Made by a program: the position numbers and the translations under genes
Assembly (NCBI GenBank): GCA_964449465.1
Contig: CAYVBK010000022.1
Coordinates: 1 to 64,000, forward strand
Direction of reading: 5' to 3'
DNA length: 64,000 nucleotides
Source of the DNA: CAYRXM01 sp964449465
GTDB lineage: Bacteria > Chloroflexota > Anaerolineae > JAFGEY01
Shown: positions 25,135-33,827 of the stretch, piece after piece
How positions within the stretch are numbered: the stretch's first letter is position 1
How the letters are laid out: each line of letters opens with the position of its first letter
The notes under the pieces: model-generated
What the model was told of the DNA's origin: nothing
Databases searched by the model: none
The model's input: only the letters and a program-made list of their open reading frames with translations

Positions 25135-25986
25135 ATGAAACCTCGTTTTGTCGTTGCCGTATTGTTTTGCCTGTTTGCTGTGACTCTGTTGGCCGCATGT
25201 GGCAATTCGCAGCAGCAGCGCGATGCGCAGGCCACCGAAATTGCCGCCGCCATCTTTGCCACCCAAACCGCCGAGGCTCCCACCGTCACGCCCACCGGCA
25301 CGTCCACCTCCACGCCCACCTCCACGCCGACACCGACGCACACGGCCACCGCCACCTCGACACCCACCTTCACGCCGACGCCGACACACACAGCCACACC
25401 CACATCAACGCCGACCTCAACGGCCACAGCCACACCCACTCAAACGGCTACCCCTGAGCCAACGGCAACGCCCAAACCCACCGAGACGCCCACGCATCGG
25501 CCAACGGCGACGCCTACCATCACCCCGACGCCGGTGCCCACTCTGGAGCCGGTCAGGTTGTACTATCGCTCCAACCCTCAAGAGACGTTGGGCATCTTTC
25601 CGGCGCACTATTTCAATGCCCAAGAATTGTATCAGAACATTGTCAATTTGAACGGTTATTTGCCCGTTTTGCAGGGTGCTTTGAACGGCGTCAGCGGCAG
25701 CGACTCGGCCGCCGCCTGCCAGACCTATATCGCCACGTATGAGGCCATTCTCAAATCGGGTGTGTTTTATGAGGATGTGCCGGGTGATTGGGAAGAAATT
25801 GACGCGCGGTACGTCCTTTCCTTTATTTATTCGTTGGACCGCACCCGCCCGGCCTATATCTCGTGCAAAGATTCGGGCAAAGTAGATGACTTTAACCGAA
25901 ACCTGGCCTGGCAGGCCATTGACCTGACTTCGCAGGTGTTGGGGCCGGCACTGACCAGCGCCAAGGCCAAGCTGGGCATCAAATAA
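25135..25986 (+). CDS. Lipoprotein with Thr/Pro-rich linker
   Basis: 283 residues from the ATG at 25135 (CAAGGAGAG upstream). A signal peptide ends in the lipobox LLAAC. A short helical stretch with repeated ATEIA/ATQTA follows, then about 90 residues of TPTPT-type low-complexity linker (about residues 50-140) that projects the domain away from the cell. The C-terminal 140-residue domain (LYYRSNPQETLGIFPAHYFN onward) is not recognised; it has two Cys (AACQTY and YISCKDSG) that could pair. The DNA of the linker is a degenerate tandem repeat of about 6-12 bp, prone to length change. Confidence 0.85.
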   Translation: MKPRFVVAVLFCLFAVTLLAACGNSQQQRDAQATEIAAAIFATQTAEAPTVTPTGTSTSTPTSTPTPTHTATATSTPTFTPTPTHTATPTSTPTSTATATPTQTATPEPTATPKPTETPTHRPTATPTITPTPVPTLEPVRLYYRSNPQETLGIFPAHYFNAQELYQNIVNLNGYLPVLQGALNGVSGSDSAAACQTYIATYEAILKSGVFYEDVPGDWEEIDARYVLSFIYSLDRTRPAYISCKDSGKVDDFNRNLAWQAIDLTSQVLGPALTSAKAKLGIK

Positions 25987-25998
25987 GATATGCTACCC

Positions 25999-26035
25999 GG
26001 ACTCGTTCTTGTGCCAGAGCAATGAGAACGAGTCC
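25999..26035. repeat. Stem-loop after the lipoprotein gene
   Basis: GGACTCGTTCT and AGAACGAGTCC form an 11-bp perfect stem with a 15-base loop. There is no T-run, so it may end or protect the message. Confidence 0.6.
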
Positions 26036-26065
26036 AGTTCATCTGCAGTTTGAAAGGAGCATCCA

Positions 26066-26569
26066 ATGGACGAGCGACTGAACATCATCTTTTGCCGACG
26101 CAGCATCCGCCAATATACCACCGAGCCGATCAGCGAGGCCGACATCACCAGCTTGCTGGAGGCGGGCATGGCTGCGCCGTCGGCCATGAACAAGCGGCCC
26201 TGGCAGTTTATAGCTGTCACCGACAAAAAGACGCTCCAGGCTATCGCCCAAGATTCACCCTACAGCCGCACGCTGCCCGACGCTGCCCTGGTGATTGTGG
26301 TTTGCGGCAACCCGTCTGTTTCGAGCTGGTGGCTGCAAGATTGCACCCTGGCCACGCAAAACATCCTCGTGGCTGCTGCCGGGTTGGGGCTGGGCAGCGT
26401 GTTCTTGGGCTGCTATGGCAAGCCCGAACGCGAAGAGCCGATCCGCCGCGTGCTGGACATTCCTGCCGAAATTGGCCTGGCCAGCGTGTTGTGCTTGGGT
26501 CACCCGGCCGAACACAAAGAGCCGCGCACCCAATACGATCCGGCGCAGGTTCACCGCGACAGGTGGTAG
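26066..26569 (+). CDS. Nitroreductase family protein
   Basis: 167 residues, typical of small FMN-dependent nitroreductases. FCRRSIRQYTTEPI is the FMN-phosphate-binding start, GMAAPSAMNKRPWQFIAV the second flavin contact, and the end has NILVAAAGLGLGSVFLGCYG and LCLGHPAE. It would reduce nitro groups, quinones or other acceptors with NAD(P)H. AAAGGAGC precedes the ATG. It could be transcribed with the gene that follows, across a 143-bp gap in which I see no gene. Confidence 0.93.
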   Translation: MDERLNIIFCRRSIRQYTTEPISEADITSLLEAGMAAPSAMNKRPWQFIAVTDKKTLQAIAQDSPYSRTLPDAALVIVVCGNPSVSSWWLQDCTLATQNILVAAAGLGLGSVFLGCYGKPEREEPIRRVLDIPAEIGLASVLCLGHPAEHKEPRTQYDPAQVHRDRW

Positions 26570-26712
26570 ATTTGATCAGCGGTCAGCCTTTAGACTGGGT
26601 ACCTGCACAAGCGTTTTGACGGGGCCTGGTTTCGCACTTTGGGTCATGCTGGGGGCTGTTTTGTTGCTCGAAGCATCTCGCTGAACGATTACATTTTGAC
26701 AAGGAGGTTGAA

Positions 26713-28518
26713 ATGGCCGATGAATTCAAAACAATGGTGGTTGCCGATGGCGTTTGGTACATTGAGGACGTTCGCGGCGGGGTGATGTATCTGGTGACCG
26801 GGCAGGAACGGGCTTTGCTGATTGACACCGGCTGGGGCGCCGGCGATCTGCCCGGCCTGCTGGCCACGTTGACCTCGCTGCCGGTCTGGGTGGTCAACAC
26901 GCACGGACACCGCGACCACACTTCGGGCAACGGGCAATTTGCGCAGGTCTATATCCACACCAACGACATGCCCCTGGCCCAAGAATCAGGCGCGCACCTG
27001 ATGGCCGTCTATGATGGCTATGTGTTTCACCTGGGTGGGCGCGACCTTCAAGTGATCGGCGTGCCAGGACATTCGCCCGGCTCGATCTGTCTGCTCGATC
27101 GGCAGACGCGCATCCTGTTCAGTGGCGATTCGCCGCGTCCGGGCCCGGTCTGGCTGCACCTGGACACTTCGCTCACCCTGCGCGAGTTTGCCAACAGCCT
27201 GGCGCGGCTGCGCGCGTTTGCCGGCGAGTTTGACGTGATCGCCCCTTCGCACGGCCAACCCACCCCGGCCGGCACGCTGCTGGATGATCTGGCCGCCTGC
27301 GCCCAAAAAATTCTCGCCGGCGAGTTGGTCGGGCAGCCGCACGAGAGCCGCTTTGGTCCCTGCCTGCTGGCCGAATGGAACAGCGCCGGCATTATGTACC
27401 GGGCCGACAAGGTGCAGTTTACCTGGATGCCGCGACGCGGCCTGGTCTCCCCAGAAGTGCATGCCGACCGCACGGTGACGTTTCGCGTCTCGGCGCCGCA
27501 AGCCACGAGTGTGCTGCTCGGTTCGGGGTCGTTGCTCAACGCCCTGGGCAGCGCCGATATGAGTGTGGCTTTTGACGGCAAAGACGAGGCCGGCCTGTGG
27601 ACGCTGACCCTGGGACCCTTGCCGCCCGACATTTATGATTATGTGTTTGTCATAGACGGCGCGTCCTTTATAGATAGCAGCAACCCGGCCGTGAAAACCG
27701 GCACCATGTCGTCGCAGAGTTTGCTCACTGTGCCTGCCGATGGCGTACCGGCATATTATGAGGCCAGAGATGTGCCGCACGGCACCCTGCACCGCCACTT
27801 TTATACATCCAAAACGTTGGGTGACGTGCGCGACGTGTATGTGTACACCCCGCCCGACTATGCGGCCCACCCCGATCAAACCTACCCGGTGCTGTACCTG
27901 CTACATGGCGGCGGCGACGATGCCAGCGGTTGGATATCGGTGGGGCGCGCTCACCTGATCATGGATAACCTGCTGGCTCAAGGCGCGGATGAACTATATC
28001 CGAAGGCCAAACCGATGATCATTGTTATGCCTTTTGGCCAGGCCGTGCCGCGTATGGCCTCGTGGCAAGACTTGCAGAAGAACACCCCGTTGTTCGAGCA
28101 AGACCTGCTCAGCGACGTGATGCCGCTGGTTGAGGGGGCATACCGCATCCAGGCCGACCGCGATCACCGGGCCATGGCCGGGCTTTCGATGGGCGGCGGG
28201 CAGACCGATCACATCGGTCTGGGCCACCTCGACCTGTTCAGCTATATCGGCATTTTGAGCGCGGGGCGCGGCAATTTTGCCGAAAATCACCCCGACCTGG
28301 TAGCCGACCCGCAAGCGACCAACCGCAAGCTCAACCTGCTCTTTTTGGGCTGCGGCACACTCGACGCCCTGGCCACCGAAGGGATGGAGCAGATGCATGC
28401 CCTGCTCACCGAACGGGGCATCCATCACATCTATTGGACGCTGCCCGGCACCGGCCATACCTGGGTGGTGTGGCGACATGCCTTGTATCACGAATTGCTG
28501 CCGCGCCTGTGGCGGTAG
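26713..28518 (+). CDS. Metallo-beta-lactamase / E-set / esterase three-domain fusion
   Basis: 601 residues with two different hydrolase domains. Residues 1-225 form a metallo-beta-lactamase fold with HGHRDH, GHSPGS, a GDS Asp and a SHGQP His, so all metal ligands are present. Residues about 235-335 resemble an early-set/CBM48-type beta-sandwich (VTFRVSAPQATSVLL, LPPDIYDYVFVIDG). Residues 355-601 form an alpha/beta esterase like enterochelin or feruloyl esterases, with the nucleophile in GLSMGGGQ, the oxyanion region LYLLHGGGDD, and His in GTGHTW. AAGGAGG precedes the ATG. No signal peptide is seen, so it is probably cytoplasmic. The natural substrate is unknown. Confidence 0.88.
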   Translation: MADEFKTMVVADGVWYIEDVRGGVMYLVTGQERALLIDTGWGAGDLPGLLATLTSLPVWVVNTHGHRDHTSGNGQFAQVYIHTNDMPLAQESGAHLMAVYDGYVFHLGGRDLQVIGVPGHSPGSICLLDRQTRILFSGDSPRPGPVWLHLDTSLTLREFANSLARLRAFAGEFDVIAPSHGQPTPAGTLLDDLAACAQKILAGELVGQPHESRFGPCLLAEWNSAGIMYRADKVQFTWMPRRGLVSPEVHADRTVTFRVSAPQATSVLLGSGSLLNALGSADMSVAFDGKDEAGLWTLTLGPLPPDIYDYVFVIDGASFIDSSNPAVKTGTMSSQSLLTVPADGVPAYYEARDVPHGTLHRHFYTSKTLGDVRDVYVYTPPDYAAHPDQTYPVLYLLHGGGDDASGWISVGRAHLIMDNLLAQGADELYPKAKPMIIVMPFGQAVPRMASWQDLQKNTPLFEQDLLSDVMPLVEGAYRIQADRDHRAMAGLSMGGGQTDHIGLGHLDLFSYIGILSAGRGNFAENHPDLVADPQATNRKLNLLFLGCGTLDALATEGMEQMHALLTERGIHHIYWTLPGTGHTWVVWRHALYHELLPRLWR

Positions 28519-28612
28519 GCGATGGAGGGAAACGGGCAGGCTGTCAGAGAGCTTTGAGCGGTGGCGAGTCCCCAACCTGGCAATTTTAACGCACTGAGTG
28601 GGGTGTCCCCGA

Positions 28613-28627
28613 ACGAGTTCGGGATTC
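28613..28627. repeat. CGAACGAGTTCG-type small inverted repeat in a long intergenic stretch
   Basis: CCGAAC and GTTCGG form a short stem around GA. It lies in the 268-bp stretch 28519-28786, where I see no gene. Two further hairpin-like pairs lie at 28660-28695 and 28699-28731. Confidence 0.4.
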
Positions 28628-28659
28628 CGGCATCCTCAATCCGACAGACTGCTAGAGGG

Positions 28660-28695
28660 TGGGAGACGGTCTGTTGTTCTCTAACGCCGTCTCTC
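28660..28695 (+). terminator. Possible terminator or attenuator hairpin
   Basis: GAGACGG pairs with CCGTCTC across about 18 bases. A second pair, AGCGCGGC and GCCGCGCT, follows directly. Neither has a clean T-run, so their role is uncertain. They separate the MBL/esterase gene from the membrane-protein gene at 28787. Confidence 0.4.
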
Positions 28696-28786
28696 ACAGC
28701 GCGGCGCGGGTCAGCATTGCGCGTGCCGCGCTCTTGAGACGGTTTTCACAGCCAATGACTTGGTTCATTGAGCAAGGAGTTCCCAA

Positions 28787-29758
28787 ATGAAACACCTGTT
28801 TCACACCCCGATCCCTATGCCCTGGCTTTTGATGGACATTCTGACCCTGTTGATCACCCTCGTCGTCGTGCTGGTAGTGGTGCGCAAGAGCCGCCACCCA
28901 ACAGCCATCCTGCTCGAATGTTTCAGCTTTGTTTTTCTCTATGCCAGCATTTTTGAAAATTTTGCAGTGGTCAATCAGTGGTACGTCTATGGTCGGTCGT
29001 TCTTGATGATCGGCGATGTGCCGCTGTCTGTGCCGCTGATCGAAATGGATGTGTTGGTGGTGGGGCTGTGGCTGTTGAAGAAAATGGACATCCCCAACTG
29101 GTGCAAGCCCTTTGTGATGGGGCTGTTGGGCATGCTGCAAGACTTGTCTCTGGATCCGGTCGCCGTCAGACAGGTTTTCACCACGCAGGGCGTGGCCACC
29201 GGTCGGTGGACATGGCTGCTCCAGCCGGGTATGGTGAATATTTATGACATCCCGGTCTATAATTTTCCCGGCTGGATGTTGATCATGATGTATGCGGCCG
29301 TTTACATTCTGATCGGTCGCTGGTGGTTCAAGCGTTCGGGCTACAAGCCTCTGGTGGGCTATGTGTATCCGCTGGCTGCGTTGGTGCTTGCCCTGGCGAC
29401 GATGGTCAGCCCGCTTTCTCAGGTGCTTTTGTGGCTGGCGCCGTTCTTTACCAAAGGCAGCAGCGCCGAGTGGGTGATGTTTGGTTTTCACCTCGCTTTC
29501 CCCACCGCTCTGTTGATCGTTCTTTGGAAAGGCAAGATGAAACATCCGCTCACATTTCAAGGCGACTTGCCCATCTGGGCGGTGACGGTGCTGTTTCACC
29601 TGGCCGATATTCTTGGCGCCATCCTCGGTGGCTATAACGAGGTGATCTGGTTGGTGGTGCTGTCCAGTCTGGCGCATGTGGCTCTGCTGGTGCTGGTCTA
29701 CCTGACGAGCCAAAAAATGTCCCGGCCGGTCAGCGAACCGTTTGTCTTGGGGCCATAA
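28787..29758 (+). CDS. CruF/DUF422-like multipass membrane protein
   Basis: 323 residues with about eight membrane segments. The run LQDLSLDPVAVRQ, then GRWTW and YDIPVYNFPGWMLI resembles the conserved core of carotenoid-biosynthesis CruF-type (DUF422) proteins, where a DP and a NFxGW motif are typical. CruF hydrates the end of acyclic carotenoids. No other carotenoid gene lies nearby, so the substrate could be another isoprenoid or lipid. It ends 10 bp before the WD40 gene and probably shares its transcript. Confidence 0.55.
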   Translation: MKHLFHTPIPMPWLLMDILTLLITLVVVLVVVRKSRHPTAILLECFSFVFLYASIFENFAVVNQWYVYGRSFLMIGDVPLSVPLIEMDVLVVGLWLLKKMDIPNWCKPFVMGLLGMLQDLSLDPVAVRQVFTTQGVATGRWTWLLQPGMVNIYDIPVYNFPGWMLIMMYAAVYILIGRWWFKRSGYKPLVGYVYPLAALVLALATMVSPLSQVLLWLAPFFTKGSSAEWVMFGFHLAFPTALLIVLWKGKMKHPLTFQGDLPIWAVTVLFHLADILGAILGGYNEVIWLVVLSSLAHVALLVLVYLTSQKMSRPVSEPFVLGP

Positions 29759-29768
29759 AAGGAGATGC

Positions 29769-30923
29769 ATGTTTATGCTCAAAATCCACAGGATATATCG
29801 GCACTTGGTGCAAAAGGGTCTGGGCCATTGGTATCCCGGGCCGAGGTCGCCCTGGGATCCTTCCTTCGATTACAGGCTGACGATCATCATCGCGATGTTT
29901 CTGGTTGTTATGACACTGGCTTGTTATGCGACTGGACCAACACCTACGGCGCCATCTGTTGAGGCGACAGTGGTCACAATCATTCCCACTCTGACATCTA
30001 TCCCATCTTTATACGATTCTGCGGCGGTTATCTCACCAGAGAATATCGCCCAAATGACTCGGCTGGTATGCCTGGATGTGGATAAGGTCGAAAATATCGC
30101 GTGGACACCGGATGGTCAGACGATTTTGGTATCTGGGAATCAGGGTATTGTTCTGTATGATGCCGTGACGCTTAACAAAACTCGAACGATACCAACAAGT
30201 GGCGCGATGGCTTTTTTCTCGCCAGATGGCCGACTTGCAGCATGGGCAAATCAAGACAAAACGATCAGCTTGCTGGATATTGCGACCGGTGAGGTGCTGT
30301 ATACACTTGCGGGACACACAGCGTTTGTGGACATTATAGCTATCTCTCCTGATGGCAAGGTCTGTGTATCGTCAGACATTACACCCTTGAATCCGGTCAT
30401 CGAGTTATGGAATATAGAAACTGGACGAGAGTATTATGCCCTCTATGGGCATTTTCAGAAGGTCGGCGGTTTGGCTTTTTCACCCAACAGCGCTGTTTTA
30501 GCTTCGGGTGATCGAGGCGCCAATGTCAGGCTGTGGGATGTAGCAACAGGTCGGGAACTGTCTCTTCTCAGAGGATATTATCATGCAGACGTTGTGGTTT
30601 TTTCTCCAGATGGTCGGCTCGTGGCCTGGGGGGGCATTTCCAGAAAAGTGGAACTTTGGGATTGGGCAGCTGGGCAAAAAAGACACATCTTGATAGAACA
30701 CACAGAGCCTTTGAATGATATTGTCTTTTCGCCCGACAGCAAAATCGTGGCGACAGGCAGCGCAGATAAAACGATCAAATTGTGGGATGTCGAGACAGGC
30801 CGCGAATTGATCTCTTTGAAAGGACACACCGCAGGTGTGAATGGCGTCGCTTTTGCGCCAAATGCCAGGCTGTTAGCTTCAGTATCGCACGATAACACGA
30901 TGTGTTTATGGGGAATAAAATAA
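29769..30923 (+). CDS. WD40-repeat lipoprotein
   Basis: About 384 residues; ATG codons at 29769 and 29775 are both possible after AAAAGGAG. After a charged N-terminus of about 35 residues comes a hydrophobic stretch ending in LACYATG, a probable lipobox, so the protein should face outward. A TPTAP linker follows, then at least seven WD40 blades with SPDGRLAAW, KTISLLDIATG, VIELWNIETG, VRLWDVATG, KVELWDWAAG, TIKLWDVETG and the final NTMCLWGIK. It forms one beta-propeller for protein or peptide binding. The early blades are degenerate. Confidence 0.88.
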   Translation: MFMLKIHRIYRHLVQKGLGHWYPGPRSPWDPSFDYRLTIIIAMFLVVMTLACYATGPTPTAPSVEATVVTIIPTLTSIPSLYDSAAVISPENIAQMTRLVCLDVDKVENIAWTPDGQTILVSGNQGIVLYDAVTLNKTRTIPTSGAMAFFSPDGRLAAWANQDKTISLLDIATGEVLYTLAGHTAFVDIIAISPDGKVCVSSDITPLNPVIELWNIETGREYYALYGHFQKVGGLAFSPNSAVLASGDRGANVRLWDVATGRELSLLRGYYHADVVVFSPDGRLVAWGGISRKVELWDWAAGQKRHILIEHTEPLNDIVFSPDSKIVATGSADKTIKLWDVETGRELISLKGHTAGVNGVAFAPNARLLASVSHDNTMCLWGIK

Positions 30924-31062
30924 GCGATCATCATGCCTATCTCGAACGAATCGGGACCAGACAGGGATTTGTCACTCCGAAAATTGTGGCCCCAAAAGCA
31001 ATAATTTCACGGGATAGGCACAGGTCGCTATGCATCACCCAGCACGAAAATGTCGGATAAAG

Positions 31063-31157
31063 AGTTTGGTGCGCCTTCGTGCCAAACTTGCGTTGTAAAA
31101 CAATGCCGTTGTTCTACAATGTCCCGCACAGACGCTGCTACGCAGCGCGGCGTGCGG
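31063..31157. repeat. Array of three successive hairpins in a gene-free gap
   Basis: Within the 331-bp gap 30924-31254 three inverted repeats follow one another: AGTTTGG/CCAAACT (31063-31088), TTGTA/TACAA with inner AACAA/TTGTT (31093-31119), and CCGCAC/GTGCGG with inner GCTGC/GCAGC (31124-31157). It could be a compound REP element or a structured RNA. The rest of the gap shows no gene. Confidence 0.6.
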
Positions 31158-31254
31158 CACTCTATTGAGAGCTATTTTCAACAGAACCCGATAGCCTGTC
31201 ACTCTGAGCAAAGCCAAGTTCGTATGATCCACGATACAGAAAGGATGCTATGGA

Positions 31255-32664
31255 ATGAACAAATCAACTTTTGCACTGTTTTTTGGCAACCGCGGCTTTT
31301 TTCCCGGCTCATTGATGGCCGCCGCCAGGGATGAATTGTCGCAGACGCTGCGGGCATGGGGACATGAGGTGTTGATGCTGGATGCCGACGCCACTCGCCT
31401 GGGAGCGGTCGAGACGCCGCAAGAGGGGCAGGTCTATGCTCGTTTTTTGCAGGACCATCGCGGCCAGTACGACGGCGTCATTCTCTGTTTGCCCAATTTT
31501 GGCGATGAGACCGGCGCCGTGGCCGCGCTTCAAGACGCCGGTGTGCCGATCTTGCTCCAGGCTTATCCAGACGAACTGGATAAAATGGCTCCCGAACTGC
31601 GGCGCGATGCATTTTGCGGCAAGTTTTCGATTATGGACGTGTTCTATCAATACGGACTGCCCTTTACCGCCCTCAAACCCCATGTCGTTCACCCTACCGG
31701 CAACCAGTTTCGCGACCAGGTCGCTTATTTTGATCGTGTCTGCCGGGTGGTCAAGGGGATGAGAAAAATGGTGGTGGGGGCCATCGGCGCGCGCACCACG
31801 CCGTTCAAGACAGTGCGCATTGACGAAGTGGCTTTGCAGCGGCACGGCATTACGATGGAAACTTTTGACCTGTCCAGTGTGTTTGCGTGGATGAGCAAAA
31901 TCGCCGTCACCGACCCGGCCTACCGGGCCCAGGCGGATGCGCTTCGCGCGTATGCCCGTTGGGACGGCGTGCCTGAGGCCGCATTTGAGCGCATTGTGCG
32001 ATTGGGCGTGGTGTTGGACGAGCTGATCGCGAATTATCGCCTGGATGCCATCGCCTTGCGCTGCTGGATCGAGTTGCAAGAGCAGTTGGGCATTTCGGGC
32101 TGTGTGCTGTTGGGCAAATTGAACGATCGCGGCGTCACTGCGGCGTGCGAGGTGGATGTAGGCAATGCGGTGGCGATGCGTGCCCTCAGCCTGGCATCGG
32201 GGCGGCCGGCCGCCTGCCTGGACTGGAACAACAACTATGGCGCTGACGAGAACAAGTGCATCTTGTTTCACTGTGGACCGGTGCCTCAAAGTCTGATGAC
32301 CGATGAGGGGAAAATCGTTGATCATGCCATCCTGGCCAATGCGGTGGGGCAGGGCTGTGGTTATGGCTGCCATGTGGGGCGCATCGCCGCCCAAGACATC
32401 ACTTTGGGCAGCATGATGACGGATGCCGGACAACTGCGCTTTTATCTCGGCCAGGGGCGGTTCACCCAAGACCCCATCCCGCCCGATTTTTTTGGCTGCG
32501 CCGGCGTGGCTCAAATTGATCGGCTGCAAGACGTATTGCTGCACGTGGGTTACGGTGGCTATCGTCACCATGTCAGCGTGACACCAGGGTCGCACCTGGC
32601 GCCGATCCGCGAAGCCTTGACCCGTTATTTGGGGTTTGAGGTGTCGGTGCCGCAGGAAGGATGA
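31255..32664 (+). CDS. L-fucose/L-arabinose isomerase-like protein
   Basis: 469 residues of the FucI/AraA superfamily. The N-terminal part (FALFFGNRGFFPGS, HEVLMLDADATRLGAV, DGVILCLPNFGDETGAV) is the Rossmann-like domain. The C-terminal domain has CEVDVGNAVAMRALSLASGR, WNNNYGADENKCILFHCGP and GCGYGCHVGRIA, which supply the acidic and His metal ligands. It should interconvert an aldose and a ketose with Mn2+. The next gene overlaps its stop by ATGA and encodes an aldolase. A kinase follows, so the three would convert a sugar to triose-phosphate level. The sugar is not determinable from sequence. Confidence 0.82.
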   Translation: MNKSTFALFFGNRGFFPGSLMAAARDELSQTLRAWGHEVLMLDADATRLGAVETPQEGQVYARFLQDHRGQYDGVILCLPNFGDETGAVAALQDAGVPILLQAYPDELDKMAPELRRDAFCGKFSIMDVFYQYGLPFTALKPHVVHPTGNQFRDQVAYFDRVCRVVKGMRKMVVGAIGARTTPFKTVRIDEVALQRHGITMETFDLSSVFAWMSKIAVTDPAYRAQADALRAYARWDGVPEAAFERIVRLGVVLDELIANYRLDAIALRCWIELQEQLGISGCVLLGKLNDRGVTAACEVDVGNAVAMRALSLASGRPAACLDWNNNYGADENKCILFHCGPVPQSLMTDEGKIVDHAILANAVGQGCGYGCHVGRIAAQDITLGSMMTDAGQLRFYLGQGRFTQDPIPPDFFGCAGVAQIDRLQDVLLHVGYGGYRHHVSVTPGSHLAPIREALTRYLGFEVSVPQEG

Positions 32665-33581
32665 ACATCATGTGGAGCACGGCTGATGCGGTACGAAATG
32701 CCTGCGCCGCCGGCCTGGTCGTGCCGGCGTTTAACGCGCCCTATTTGCCCATGATCGAGCCGCTGATTCGCGCGGTCATTGATCAGGATGCGTTTGCCCT
32801 GATCGAGACGGCGCGGCTGGAATGGTCCAAGTTTGAGAGCGGCGGGCTGGCGGCGGTGATGGCCGAATTTACGCGCTGGGCCAACCCGGCGTATGTGCGC
32901 CTGCATTTGGATCATGTGCCGGTTATAGATGAGGACGGTCTCCAGGTGGACTATGTCTCTATTTTGCGCCAGGCCATCGCGCTGGGATATGGTTCGGTGA
33001 TGATTGATGGTTCGCGTCTGCCCTTGCCCGACAATATCCGCGTCACGCGGCAGGCTGTCGAGTTGGCGCATCAGGCCGACATTCCATGCGAAGCCGAGTT
33101 GGGCGCGGTGTTGGGGCATGAGGCCGGCCCTTTGCCGCCATATGAGGAATTGTATGCATCGGGGCGTGGTTTTACAGATATACAAGAAGCAGCTCGTTTT
33201 GTGCGCGAGACCGGCTGCGATTGGCTGTCGGTGGCGGTGGGCAACATCCATGGCCCCGTTTCGGGCGCGGCCAAAGACGGCCCCAAGATTCAGGCGCGGT
33301 TGAACCTGGATCATCTGGAGCGGCTGCGCCAGGCCGCTGGCATCCCGCTGGTTTTGCACGGCGGGTCGGGGATTCAACGCGATGTTGTGCAGGCGGCCAT
33401 TGCCAGAGGGATCGCCAAAGTGAATGTGGCGTCTGAGGTTCGGCGGGCTTTTGAGGCGGCGTTGCGCCTTTCGGCCAGTGTGGCAGCGGCGCAAGAGGCC
33501 GTCTATGCGCGCACCGTCGAGTTGCTGCGTGATGATATGGCCATCTCGGGCCGGCGCAGTCGCATCATCGGCGAAGCGTAA
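32661..33581 (+). CDS. Class II (zinc) fructose-bisphosphate/tagatose-bisphosphate aldolase family protein
   Basis: 306 residues. The class II signature is complete: VVPAFNAPY, HLDHV with the catalytic His, GYGSVMIDGS, CEAELGAVLGHE, the metal-ligand regions SVAVGNIHG and LVLHGGSG, and KVNVASEVRRAF for phosphate binding. It cleaves a ketose phosphate to DHAP and an aldehyde. Translational coupling with the isomerase (ATGA overlap) and the FGGY kinase downstream suggest that the substrate is the ketose phosphate made by that kinase. Confidence 0.92.
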   Translation: MNIMWSTADAVRNACAAGLVVPAFNAPYLPMIEPLIRAVIDQDAFALIETARLEWSKFESGGLAAVMAEFTRWANPAYVRLHLDHVPVIDEDGLQVDYVSILRQAIALGYGSVMIDGSRLPLPDNIRVTRQAVELAHQADIPCEAELGAVLGHEAGPLPPYEELYASGRGFTDIQEAARFVRETGCDWLSVAVGNIHGPVSGAAKDGPKIQARLNLDHLERLRQAAGIPLVLHGGSGIQRDVVQAAIARGIAKVNVASEVRRAFEAALRLSASVAAAQEAVYARTVELLRDDMAISGRRSRIIGEA

Positions 33582-33614
33582 ACGGCCCGAGTTTAGAGGT
33601 TGCGTATCACTGAA

Positions 33615-33676
33615 CCTGGCAGTTTGTCGGTCGAGTTGGCGTTCCTGACGTTGTATCAAGACCCGGAACTGCCAGG
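33615..33676. repeat. CCTGGCAGTT...AACTGCCAGG inverted repeat
   Basis: Perfect 10-base inverted arms lie at 33615-33624 and 33667-33676, about 42 bases apart. They sit just before repeat B. A related ACTGGCAGGTC inverted repeat with poly-T lies at 52300-52342. Confidence 0.5.
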
Positions 33677-33803
33677 AGCATGCTGAAAAAACCTCTCACC
33701 ACCAAGACACAAAGGGCACAAAGCATTTCTAAAAACGCAAGAATTGCAAACCTTTGTGTTCTCGGTATCCTTTGTGGTAAAAGTAGACTTTTTCAGCGGC
33801 CTT
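33676..33803 (+). repeat. MITE-like intergenic repeat, copy B
   Basis: The element begins GAGCATGCTGAAAAA and ends TTTTTCAGCGGCCTT, with internal arms CACCACCAAGACACAAAGG and CCTTTGTGGT. It is about 128 bp and flanked by CCAG on both sides (33672-33675 and 33804-33807), a possible target duplication. It sits between the aldolase and kinase genes. Read in frame it would add a spurious N-terminus to the kinase. Confidence 0.88.
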
Positions 33804-33827
33804 CCAGGTGCAGAGGAAAGGAGTCTT

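Noticed and set aside
25280..25550. Possible CRISPR or minisatellite array
   Set aside because: The repeated ACGCCCACC-type units are irregular and encode a Thr/Pro linker in frame.
28519..28786. Small gene in the 268-bp gap
   Set aside because: Only short frames without ribosome-binding sites; the gap is better explained by inverted repeats.
33744..33827. N-terminal extension of the FGGY kinase
   Set aside because: The extension is the translation of repeat B. The start at 33828 has its own ribosome-binding site and fits the family.
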